Below are positions 1 through 5,768 of a stretch of DNA of 5,768 nt, piece by piece. This stretch comes from an uncultured Mucispirillum sp. (GTDB lineage Bacteria > Chrysiogenota > Deferribacteres > Deferribacterales > Mucispirillaceae): NCBI GenBank assembly GCA_945929285.1, contig CAMEOC010000084.1, positions 1 to 5,768 on the forward strand, written 5' to 3'. Positions within the stretch are counted from its first letter, which is position 1. The number at the start of each line of letters is the position of its first letter. The position numbers and the translations under genes are program-made. The notes below the pieces were generated by a model that was given only the letters and a program-made list of their open reading frames with translations, had not been told where the DNA came from and ran no database searches.

Positions 1-64
1 TTCCATCTTCATCATCCGTTGCACAATACATTCCTAATAAATATTCTAAAACATTTTTTTGCAT
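1..64 (-). CDS. 5' end of a gene cut by the window edge; start resembles an AMP-forming adenylation enzyme
   Basis: Only the first 21 codons lie in the window. The ATG (complement of 62-64) is preceded by AAGG at 72-75 with a 7-base gap. That Shine-Dalgarno overlaps the TAA stop of the upstream carrier-protein gene, so translation is probably coupled. The peptide begins MQKNVLEYLLGMY and continues with an acidic stretch (TDDEDG). An N-terminus of the type 'M-x-x-N-V-L-E-Y-L' is common in stand-alone amino-acid adenylation (AMP-binding) proteins, and such an enzyme would fit directly after an acyl carrier protein. The usual following region (PDK.A) is not recognisable here, so this function is an inference from a short stretch and from context. 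Existence of the gene is fairly secure; its identity is not. Confidence 0.6.
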   Translation of the reverse strand, partial: MQKNVLEYLLGMYCATDDEDG

Positions 65-71
65 AAACAAA

Positions 72-75
72 CCTT
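72..75 (-). promoter_or_regulatory. Shine-Dalgarno AAGG of the edge gene, overlapping the carrier-protein stop
   Basis: On the minus strand the sequence reads TAAGGTTTGTTTATG. The TAA is the stop of the acyl-carrier-like gene, AAGG is the ribosome-binding site, and the ATG follows 7 bases later. This is what fixes the start of the truncated gene at position 64 and ties it to the same transcript. Confidence 0.6.
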
Positions 76-292
76 ATTTTTCTTTTGGAAGTGATACGAC
101 ATAATCATAAAGTTCTTTGGCTGTATTATATTTCCTAATATCATTTCCATTAATTGATTTTCCATAATATGTTTCTACCATAGAAATAATTTCTAGTAAA
201 CTATATGAGTCATATGATTCAAAACTTTTTAGAATAGAATCTTCTTGTACATCTTCACTAAAAATATCTGATAAATAACTATAAAAATCCAT
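74..292 (-). CDS. Stand-alone acyl/peptidyl carrier protein-like protein (72 aa)
   Basis: A small acidic protein with the length and helical pattern of an acyl carrier protein. Asp28-Ser29 followed by SLLEIISMVETYYG aligns residue for residue with the canonical phosphopantetheine site and helix II of ACPs (DSL....E......E). The following part (KYNTAKELYDYV, about 54-65) matches the helix IV region (K-T-x-x-x-x-x-x-Y-I). Ser29 should be the 4'-phosphopantetheine attachment site. The residue after it is Tyr, not the near-invariant Leu. The start has an AGG Shine-Dalgarno at 299-301, 6 bases before the ATG, and lies 13 bases after the acyltransferase gene. It is unlikely to be the housekeeping fatty-acid AcpP, because it sits in an operon with an AAC(3)-like enzyme and a DUF4910 protein, not with fab genes. 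I infer that it carries a specialised acyl or aminoacyl group. The family call is good; the cargo is unknown. Confidence 0.8.
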   Translation of the reverse strand: MDFYSYLSDIFSEDVQEDSILKSFESYDSYSLLEIISMVETYYGKSINGNDIRKYNTAKELYDYVVSLPKEK

Positions 293-305
293 AAATCACC
301 TAATA

Positions 306-1136
306 TTATTTATTAAAAATACTATCATTTGGTATAGCTCCTGGAATAAATTTTGGAGCGTTTTTTAGCATAAAATACCTGTCTTTAAAAATTTTATCTT
401 TATAGAATTCAAATAATGATTGGGCTTCCATTAAATAAATATCACCATTATTATACTGTATATGATTTAATACATTTTTTCTAACCATTTCTGGTACCAG
501 TGAAAAAAACTTTTCAGTATTCCATGCTATATCATAATCTAAATAACGGACACAAGCAAAACATTTTTCTAATATAACTTTATCATTATATAAAATTGGT
601 ATATCATACACTTTTGTATAAAAATATGGTACTCCAGCCATATATTCTATATATACTGTAAAAGTTACAGTAAATTTATTACTATTGCCAATTTGCATAA
701 GCTTAGCATTCATTCTATATAACTTATCCCATACAGAACCAACACCTGTAGAATGAATATTAGATAAACTGCATATTTCATCAGCATTTTTTCCTATAGC
801 TGAAACAGCAACAATAGGATTATAGCTTCTTTTACTGTTTTCTAAAGAATTTATAAAACTTGGAAAAATACCAAGCTCTTTTGATACTGGTGATTTTTTT
901 ACATCATAAGGAATACCATATCTTGCATATTCATAAAAATATGCTGGAACACAAAGAGTGCCCTCTTCTCCTAATACTTCCATAAATGCTTCATAAAATG
1001 TTTCTACCTGCTTTAAAGGTGTAAAATTTTCCACTAGTCCAAAACCAGTAATATCACTATGGACCATAACAGTATCACCTTCTTTTAAACCTGCTTCTCT
1101 AAAAGAATTAATTAATCCTTCTTTATTTATTTTCAT
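306..1136 (-). CDS. AAC(3)-family (Antibiotic_NAT) acyltransferase homologue, 276 aa
   Basis: The length and motif order match the aminoglycoside 3-N-acetyltransferase fold family. VMVHSDITGFGLV is at 23-35, followed by LGEEGTLCVPAY (about 55-66), NPIVAVSAIGKNA (106-118), TGVGSVWDKL (130-139), AKLMQIG (144-150) and YIEYMAGVPYFY (162-173). Family enzymes move an acyl group from CoA, or possibly from a carrier protein, to an amino group. Many homologues sit in surface-sugar or natural-product clusters and have nothing to do with drug resistance. The position before YIEY, normally a catalytic His (pattern H-Y-x-E-Y), is Val161 here, while Glu164 is kept. Activity may therefore be altered or lost. 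The start has AGG at 1143-1145, 6 bases upstream, inside the last sense codon of the previous gene (gap 3 bases). The carrier-protein gene follows 13 bases downstream and is a plausible partner. I am sure of the family and unsure of the substrate. Antibiotic resistance should not be inferred. Confidence 0.85.
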   Translation of the reverse strand: MKINKEGLINSFREAGLKEGDTVMVHSDITGFGLVENFTPLKQVETFYEAFMEVLGEEGTLCVPAYFYEYARYGIPYDVKKSPVSKELGIFPSFINSLENSKRSYNPIVAVSAIGKNADEICSLSNIHSTGVGSVWDKLYRMNAKLMQIGNSNKFTVTFTVYIEYMAGVPYFYTKVYDIPILYNDKVILEKCFACVRYLDYDIAWNTEKFFSLVPEMVRKNVLNHIQYNNGDIYLMEAQSLFEFYKDKIFKDRYFMLKNAPKFIPGAIPNDSIFNK

Positions 1137-1139
1137 AGA

Positions 1140-2396
1140 CTACCTGCTAACACATAGATGTTTTCTTTTTAAACTTTCAAAAAAATCTTTTACAAACTTA
1201 TAGTCTGCTCCAATTTTTTCTGCTATTTCAAAGCATGAAAGTGTTCCATCTGCTAATATCTGCATGGTTTCTATATGCCTATATGCATCTCTATTGCTTC
1301 TTATATCAATAAATAAATTATATCTTGATAAACATAATGGACCTTTATACTTTAAAACTGGCACAAAATCAGTTTCTAATATATCTATAATATCAAAAAT
1401 AATTTTTTCATATTCTTTTATTTTTTTAAAATTAATATTACTATAATTATCATCACTTGTGTGATAATAATTTGAAGCAATCTGACCTAATGTAACAGTT
1501 GGTATTTTAAAATATGGTCCGTTATAAAACATTTCATCATTACCTATTAACTTCCTGTAACCATACTTTTTATAGTTTTTTACTTTTCTTAAAAATATAT
1601 GTTCTGTAACTTTATCTACAAAGCTATCCGTAAAAAAAGAAGTAGAAAAAGCAAAATCTGTATCTGCCCCTATTAAATCTAAGAAAAAAGCACCATTTAT
1701 ATTTTTTAATTCATCATCATTTAGTTTTTCTAAAAAAACAGCAGCAGCATAATATTCTGGGCCAAATACAAATTTATATGTATTTTTTAAGTCCATAGTT
1801 TGTAATGTTTTAAAAATTTCGGTTAAAAGTGCCACATTTGTAAGCCCGTCTGTTGCTTGAGCTGGGTGGCATGTATGGGCTGCAAAAATATAAGTTTTTC
1901 CTTTATTTCCAGCCTGTGCCACACCTGTGAGCATATTTTCATTATTATTAATATCAACTTGAATTTCTACTTCATATTCTTCATCGTTCATATTAGCCCA
2001 CTTATTATAAGGCAGGCAAAAGCCCCAGTTTTCAGCCTTTATACTAAAACCCTGCTTATAATGGTATGGTATTATATTGGGCCTATTTTCATCATATAAA
2101 ATATGCTCTTTTAATTGATTTTTAGAAAGTTTTCCTTGAAAATTAATAGAATTAGTCCATAAATATAAAGGATTATCATGAAAATCTGCAATTATTTCCC
2201 CATTTAACCTTTTCAATAATCCTTTTTTTACATGAAAATATTCTGGAATAAACCATGTTAAAACTTCACTGCCTGATTTTGCAGCAATAATATCAGCATT
2301 TAATATTTCTGCCACATCATTTACTAAATCATTGCTTTCTTTAGAAACTGGAGTTCTTGAAGTATGTATATGTTTTTTTATTAATTCTTCTATCAT
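1140..2396 (-). CDS. DUF4910/M28-like aminopeptidase-fold protein with C-terminal winged helix (418 aa)
   Basis: Recognised by a series of family landmarks: WFIPEYFHVKKG (48-59), DFHDNPLYLW (71-80), IPYHYKQGF then WGFCLPYNKW (109-133), AAHTCHPAQATDG (172-184), FGPE (211-214), FFLDLIG (237-243), GNDEMFYNGPYFKIP (285-299) and YYHTSDDN (310-317). By analogy with M28 metallopeptidases, His177, Asp183, Glu214, Asp287/Glu288 and His312 are the likely zinc and catalytic residues. The tail (about 375-415, LADGTLSCFEIAEKIG) looks like the winged-helix module these proteins carry, after the linker motif KGPLCLSRYNLF. No signal peptide, so cytoplasmic. Family members are frequent in surface-polysaccharide and secondary-metabolite clusters, and a hydrolase or transfer reaction on an aminoacylated sugar is often supposed but rarely shown. 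The usual DN after the CHP motif is DG here, and the region after FGPE is divergent. The start is 14 bases past the previous stop, with no visible Shine-Dalgarno. The family call is solid; the reaction is unknown. Confidence 0.82.
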   Translation of the reverse strand: MIEELIKKHIHTSRTPVSKESNDLVNDVAEILNADIIAAKSGSEVLTWFIPEYFHVKKGLLKRLNGEIIADFHDNPLYLWTNSINFQGKLSKNQLKEHILYDENRPNIIPYHYKQGFSIKAENWGFCLPYNKWANMNDEEYEVEIQVDINNNENMLTGVAQAGNKGKTYIFAAHTCHPAQATDGLTNVALLTEIFKTLQTMDLKNTYKFVFGPEYYAAAVFLEKLNDDELKNINGAFFLDLIGADTDFAFSTSFFTDSFVDKVTEHIFLRKVKNYKKYGYRKLIGNDEMFYNGPYFKIPTVTLGQIASNYYHTSDDNYSNINFKKIKEYEKIIFDIIDILETDFVPVLKYKGPLCLSRYNLFIDIRSNRDAYRHIETMQILADGTLSCFEIAEKIGADYKFVKDFFESLKRKHLCVSR

Positions 2397-2410
2397 TTTT
2401 ATAAAACAAC

Positions 2411-3742
2411 TTATTTGGAAGTATTTTCTGACGATGTGCTTTCTTTAGCACCGCCTTCTATTTCACCAACAGATTCTACTTCCACCATATCTTTATGTTC
2501 TGCCATAAATGCTTCTAAATCTTTATTTGTAACACGAACTGCAAGGCCAACAATTTCGTCCATTTTTTCCCCTTTTTCCTGGGAGTTTTCAATGGCTTTT
2601 GTCATTATTTTCCAAAAAAATGTATCAAGATTTTTTACACCCACAATAAAGGTATCATTAACTTCCCCTTTTGTTTGGTTCATATATGGAATAAGCACAG
2701 CCTGCACTGTATGGGTAAAAAATTTAAAATCTTCATCTGAAGGGCTTATACCTTTAGAAAATTCATCTATTACAGAGTGCATACCGTCTCTAAAAGATGT
2801 AATTTGAGAAGCAATATCCCAAAAGGCTTTCACTGGGTCTTTTTGCCTGCTGCCACCCATTTTAGTATCTAATTCTGCCACAGTCTGCCTAATTGGAAAC
2901 ATAAAATTATCATATTTATCTACAATAGTCTGCACAGGTATAACGCTGCCTTTTCTAACATTACCATGCACTATTGTAAGCACAGAAATATATTTTACAT
3001 AAACACGAGTGCCGTTTTCCATTGCCACATCTGTTAAAGCCTTTATCATTTTACCAAAAGCAGAAGCATCTATGGCTTCAAAGAACTTACGCATTCTTAA
3101 AAGTGCCAGTTTTGTATCTTTCATAAAAGGCAATATTTCTTTTACATAATCTTTTTGCAGTTTATTTATAGACTTACCCATAACATATTCAAAGCTATGA
3201 AGCTTATCTCTAAAATCACTTAATTTCATATAAATAAGCTTTGCCTTTGCATTTACAGAATACTGCTGCATTAGGAAAAACCATTTATCAAGATAGTTTT
3301 TGATTGTTTTTAAAGTAGTGCGTGGAACAATAGCTTTTACTTCCTGTTCTTCAGAAACATGCATAGCAAACTTTTCTTTATGTAGTGGAAAATAATTAAG
3401 TTTAGCTTCCATACAAGTTTGGCCTATACGCTCCATATATATGGCTGAAACGGTGGTTAATTTATGGGCTAAAGCACCTTCTTCTGCATCACCTAATTTA
3501 TTAAAAGCATCATCCATCAATTTAGATATTTCGCCAAATTCATCAAGAAAATTACGCTTTGATTCTGTTTTTTTATCAGCAGGGTCTATACCCATAAAGC
3601 CTTCTATTAATTTTTCATAGCTAGGGTTATCTTTTAAAAATGTAACAAGAGACATTCTTAAGCCTTTTCTAACATTACCATACTTTGTCTCCAGCTCTTT
3701 ACATTTTTGTGCCTTTAGCACCTCATCTGCTATCATTACCAT
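2411..3742 (-). CDS. Uncharacterised helical cytoplasmic protein, 443 aa
   Basis: I do not recognise this protein. It has no signal peptide, no hydrophobic segment long enough to span a membrane, and only two cysteines (14 and 110). It is rich in Lys, Met, Phe and amphipathic helix-like stretches, and ends in an acidic Ser/Thr/Glu-rich tail (about 419-443) that is probably disordered. Two short motifs recur: GNVRKG at 22-27 and 260-265, and FRD-x-x-HS at 177-183 and 317-323. The two pairs have different spacing, so they do not prove a duplication. Two ATGs, codons 1 and 3, are available. GGGG at 3751-3754 lies 8 bases from the first, which I prefer. It follows 168 bases after the upstream gene's terminator, in DNA too AT-rich to single out a promoter. 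It is the likely first gene of the transcript that continues, after 14 bases and without a terminator, into the DUF4910 gene. Codon use and long uninterrupted frame support a real gene. Confidence 0.8.
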   Translation of the reverse strand: MVMIADEVLKAQKCKELETKYGNVRKGLRMSLVTFLKDNPSYEKLIEGFMGIDPADKKTESKRNFLDEFGEISKLMDDAFNKLGDAEEGALAHKLTTVSAIYMERIGQTCMEAKLNYFPLHKEKFAMHVSEEQEVKAIVPRTTLKTIKNYLDKWFFLMQQYSVNAKAKLIYMKLSDFRDKLHSFEYVMGKSINKLQKDYVKEILPFMKDTKLALLRMRKFFEAIDASAFGKMIKALTDVAMENGTRVYVKYISVLTIVHGNVRKGSVIPVQTIVDKYDNFMFPIRQTVAELDTKMGGSRQKDPVKAFWDIASQITSFRDGMHSVIDEFSKGISPSDEDFKFFTHTVQAVLIPYMNQTKGEVNDTFIVGVKNLDTFFWKIMTKAIENSQEKGEKMDEIVGLAVRVTNKDLEAFMAEHKDMVEVESVGEIEGGAKESTSSENTSK

Positions 3743-3910
3743 TACAAATACCCCAAAATAAAATCTATCTTACAAACAAAAAACTTATATTTAGATTATC
3801 AATTTTTTTCTTTCTATGCAACATAAATATAAAAAACAATATAAAGTTGATAGGGTAAATTCTTTATCTTGTATTATCAAAGTTTTATAAATAAATGGTA
3901 ATACAAAATA

Positions 3911-3947
3911 AAAAATTTAAAATACCCCTGTAAAATAATACAGGGGT
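3911..3947 (-). terminator. Intrinsic terminator of the substrate-binding protein gene
   Basis: A perfect 9-bp inverted repeat pairs 3924-3932 with 3939-3947 (arms ACCCCTGTA and TACAGGGGT) around a 6-base loop. In the minus-strand direction it is followed by ATTTTAAATTTTTT. It starts 10 bases after the stop codon of the binding-protein gene. The T-run lies only on the leftward-reading side, so it should terminate leftward transcription and separate this gene from the 443-aa gene. Confidence 0.88.
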
Positions 3948-3957
3948 GTATGATTTA

Positions 3958-5157
3958 TTATTGATTTAAACTTCTTGTTCCAAAAGAACCGTCTTCTTTT
4001 TTAACAACTTCAAGTAAAAATGGTTCTTTAATTGCACTGCCTGTGGCATCTATGCTCATTTTACCAGTTACACCTTCAAAGTCTTTGATTTCCATCATTT
4101 TTGCTCTAATAGCATCCCTTGAAGCTGCTGAACAATCTGTAACATTAGCTGCTTTCATAGCATGAGCTAAAAGATAAGCTGCATCGTAACCTTGAGCAGA
4201 GAAAGTATCTGCTTCTTTACCTTTTTCAAGCATTTTAGCTTTAAAAGCTTTAATATTTTCTCTATCTACTTCTGCTGAAAAGCCTGCAAAAAACATAGCA
4301 CCCACAGCAGCATCACCTGCTAAATTCCAAAGGTCAGGAGATTGGAAACCATCACCACCAACTAAAGGCATAGTCATACCCTGGTTTCTCATAGTAGTTA
4401 AAAGACGAGCTGCTTCTTGATAATAGCCTGTGAAAATAACCACATCTACACCACTATTTTTAATAGAAGTGATTTGAGCAGAAACGTCTGCATCGCCATC
4501 ATTTATAGCCTGCTCTGTAACAACTGTGCCACCTGCATTTTTAACAGCTTCTCTAAAAAAGCCAGATAAGCCCACAGAGTAGTCGTTATTAATAGAAGTA
4601 ATTAATGCAAATTTTTTATAGCCTTTATTATGAACTAAATATTTTGTTAAGCTAGGTGCACCGTCGTTATCCTGCAGAGTGTTTCTAAAAGCAAATGGAA
4701 TATGTTCATATTTACCCCCTACTTTTTTCTCTGTAACATGTTTTGCTGTTGCACCTGTGGAAATAGCCACAAGACCTGCATCTTGAGCTAACTCTCTCAT
4801 AGCTAAAAAACCACCGGAAGTGATTTCGCCAATAATGGCACAAGAACCTTCTTTAGCAAGACGGCGAGTTAAGTTTACAGCTTCAGTTTTATCGCCGCGG
4901 CTGTCATAGTGTTTAAATAATATTTTTTTACCGTTAATGCCACCTGCAGCATTAATTTCATCAAAAGCAATTTGAGCCCCTAAAACTGTTTTAGAGCCAT
5001 AGTCTGCCATAGGGCCAGTTTCTGGGTTTTGAGCACCAATGATTAATACATTAGCAGTATCTTCGCCCCCTTTGTCATTTGCTTTTTTACAGCCTGTAAG
5101 AGCAAGCACTGCCATTACAGAAATAAGTGCTAAAAATAAAAATCTTTTAAAAGACAT
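3958..5157 (-). CDS. LivJ-like ABC transporter substrate-binding lipoprotein (Peripla_BP_6 type, 399 aa)
   Basis: This is the extracytoplasmic receptor of a branched-chain-amino-acid-type (HAAT) ABC importer. The N-terminus MSFKRFLFLALISVM leads into the lipobox LTGC, with Cys23 as the lipid-modified residue, so the mature protein is membrane-anchored. The family signatures follow: IGAQNPETGPMADYG near 40, GAQIAFDEINAAGGINGKKI (about 60-79), LTRRLA...AIIGEITSGG, the ligand-pocket-like AISTGATA (about 131-138), and FTGYYQEAARLL in the second lobe. Length is normal. An ATG four codons earlier (5167-5169) is also in frame, but GGAGG at 5163-5167 overlaps it and sits 5 bases before the ATG at 5155-5157, so I choose the later start. 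No permease or ATPase gene is adjacent, and a terminator follows directly, so it is expressed alone in this region. The ligand (Leu/Ile/Val, another amino acid, an amide or an organic acid) cannot be told from sequence. Confidence 0.93.
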   Translation of the reverse strand: MSFKRFLFLALISVMAVLALTGCKKANDKGGEDTANVLIIGAQNPETGPMADYGSKTVLGAQIAFDEINAAGGINGKKILFKHYDSRGDKTEAVNLTRRLAKEGSCAIIGEITSGGFLAMRELAQDAGLVAISTGATAKHVTEKKVGGKYEHIPFAFRNTLQDNDGAPSLTKYLVHNKGYKKFALITSINNDYSVGLSGFFREAVKNAGGTVVTEQAINDGDADVSAQITSIKNSGVDVVIFTGYYQEAARLLTTMRNQGMTMPLVGGDGFQSPDLWNLAGDAAVGAMFFAGFSAEVDRENIKAFKAKMLEKGKEADTFSAQGYDAAYLLAHAMKAANVTDCSAASRDAIRAKMMEIKDFEGVTGKMSIDATGSAIKEPFLLEVVKKEDGSFGTRSLNQ

Positions 5158-5162
5158 TTTCG

Positions 5163-5167
5163 CCTCC
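5163..5167 (-). promoter_or_regulatory. Shine-Dalgarno GGAGG deciding the start of the binding-protein gene
   Basis: On the minus strand ATGGAGGCGAAAATG contains both candidate starts. The ideal GGAGG overlaps the first ATG and is 5 bases before the second. The first ATG is preceded only by TTATTAACAAA, which has no anti-SD complementarity, so initiation at 5157 is favoured. Confidence 0.8.
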
Positions 5168-5187
5168 ATTTTGTTAATAACCCTGCT

Positions 5188-5216
5188 ATAATAAATTGCT
5201 TATTAAAGAAAAACAA
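5188..5216 (-). promoter_or_regulatory. Candidate sigma-70 promoter of the binding-protein gene
   Basis: Reading leftward, TTGTTT (5211-5216) is separated by exactly 17 bases from TATTAT (5188-5193, five of six matches to TATAAT). A start site near 5181 would give a leader of about 24 bases that includes the GGAGG. The -35 match is only moderate, and the region is AT-rich, so chance similarity is possible. Confidence 0.5.
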
Positions 5217-5279
5217 GTAAAAAATTTAAAAATGTAATATTTATATTGATATCCTTTTAAATATGTAGTAAATACAGAT

Positions 5280-5768
5280 ATGAAAATTTTACTACACCAA
5301 TGCTGCGGCCCTTGTTCCATATACCCTATTATAAAGCTAAAAGAAGAAGGCCACAGCTTAACAACTTATTTTTTTAACCACAATATACACCCAGTGCAGG
5401 AATATTATAAAAGGCTGGAGGGTGCAATACAGGTTTCAAACCATTACGGTTTAGAGTGCATTGTAGATGAATATTATGGCTTAATAGAATTTACAAGGGA
5501 GCATGCATATCATGAAAAAGACCGCTGTGCTTCCTGCTATAAAAGGCGTCTTTTCAAAACAGCTGAAAAAGCTAAAGAACTCTCCTTTGACGCTTTTTCT
5601 TCAAGCCTTTTATATAGCAAAATGCAGCGCCATGAAGATATTATAAATATGGCAGAACTGGCCTCAAAAGAATATAACATACCTTTTTATTATTATGATT
5701 TTAGAGAAGGCTGGCAGGAAGGAATTGATATTTCAAAGGAATTGGAAATATACAGGCAAAACTACTGT
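5280..5768 (+). CDS. queH: Epoxyqueuosine reductase QueH, 5' part (163 codons, runs off the right edge)
   Basis: QueH performs the last step of queuosine synthesis, reducing epoxyqueuosine at the wobble position (34) of GUN-anticodon tRNAs. It is the cobalamin-independent alternative to QueG. The start MKILLHQCCGPC carries the diagnostic paired cysteines (8 and 9, plus 12). DRCASCYKRRLFKTAEKA (81-98) gives Cys83 and Cys86, DAFSSSLLYS is at 104-113, and YYDFREGW...YRQNYC (138-163) is the start of the YCGC-type motif, its second cysteine lying just outside the window. These cysteines hold the iron-sulfur/iron centre. The frame is open to the last base, so perhaps 20-60 residues are missing, judging from typical family length. 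It diverges from the binding-protein gene across about 120 bases. No strong Shine-Dalgarno is visible before the ATG; a TTGATA at 5246-5251 could be a -35, but its -10 partner is poor. Confidence 0.93.
   Translation, partial: MKILLHQCCGPCSIYPIIKLKEEGHSLTTYFFNHNIHPVQEYYKRLEGAIQVSNHYGLECIVDEYYGLIEFTREHAYHEKDRCASCYKRRLFKTAEKAKELSFDAFSSSLLYSKMQRHEDIINMAELASKEYNIPFYYYDFREGWQEGIDISKELEIYRQNYC

Noticed and set aside
306..1136. Aminoglycoside resistance gene
   Set aside because: Although it belongs to the AAC(3) fold family, the operon context with a carrier protein and a DUF4910 protein, plus the Val in place of the usual His, argue for a biosynthetic or degenerate role.
1264..2099. Plus-strand open frames at 1264-1446 and 1857-2099
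   Set aside because: Both are antisense to the well-supported DUF4910 gene. Their hydrophobic Ile/Phe-rich translations follow from AT-rich reverse complement, not from real membrane proteins.
2415..2807. Plus-strand open frame of 130 codons
   Set aside because: It lies wholly antisense inside the 443-aa gene, has Ser/Thr/Phe-rich composition typical of a reversed frame, and has no ribosome-binding site. It is a shadow.
2411..3742. True internal domain duplication in the 443-aa protein
   Set aside because: The two repeated motifs are offset by 238 and 140 residues respectively, so they are not collinear copies. The similarity is too short to claim duplication.
3847..3881. TTGATA ... TATCAA inverted repeat and a possible plus-strand promoter (TTGATA, TATTAT) between the terminator and the 443-aa gene
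   Set aside because: Six-base arms with a spacer of over 20 bases, and a 19-base promoter spacing, are expected by chance in such AT-rich DNA. A plus-strand transcript would have no gene to express.
3743..3910. Promoter or small RNA for the 443-aa gene
   Set aside because: Several weak -10/-35-like pairs exist (for example TTGTTT with TAGAAA), but none stands out, and I see no compact structured element, so no site is called.

Overview
The window is AT-rich bacterial DNA. It carries five complete minus-strand genes, a sixth minus-strand gene cut by the left edge, and one plus-strand gene cut by the right edge. A signal-peptidase-II lipoprotein that belongs to a periplasmic-binding-protein family, together with QueH, suggests a low-GC bacterium. 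The A/T-heavy codon use and a tethered LIV-type binding protein would suit a Deferribacterota member such as Mucispirillum, but this is a guess from general impression and not a demonstrated assignment. I saw no rRNA, tRNA, CRISPR array, insertion sequence or prophage signature.

Right part (about 3910-5768): a LivJ-like amino-acid-type substrate-binding lipoprotein reads leftward from its own plausible promoter. It ends in a clear intrinsic terminator, so it looks monocistronic, with no permease or ATPase genes beside it. Diverging from it is queH, the iron-sulfur epoxyqueuosine reductase of tRNA queuosine synthesis, which runs off the right edge still in frame.

Middle (2411-3742): a 443-residue, mostly helical, apparently cytoplasmic protein that I do not recognise. 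It is followed after only 14 bases by the left-hand gene cluster, with no terminator between.

Left part (1-2396): a tightly packed, visibly more AT-rich minus-strand cluster. In transcription order it holds a DUF4910/M28-like aminopeptidase-fold protein, an AAC(3)-family acyltransferase homologue whose usual active-site histidine appears to be valine, a stand-alone acyl-carrier-protein-like protein with a DSY site in place of DSL, and the first 21 codons of another protein whose start resembles an AMP-forming adenylation enzyme. Gaps of 3, 13 and 9 bases, with Shine-Dalgarno sequences overlapping or touching the preceding stops, indicate one operon. The likely theme is activation of an acyl or aminoacyl group, its transfer to a carrier protein and then to a small molecule or glycan. 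Comparable mixtures of AAC(3)-like, carrier-protein and adenylation genes occur in surface-glycan and flagellin-glycosylation loci. The substrate cannot be read from this sequence.
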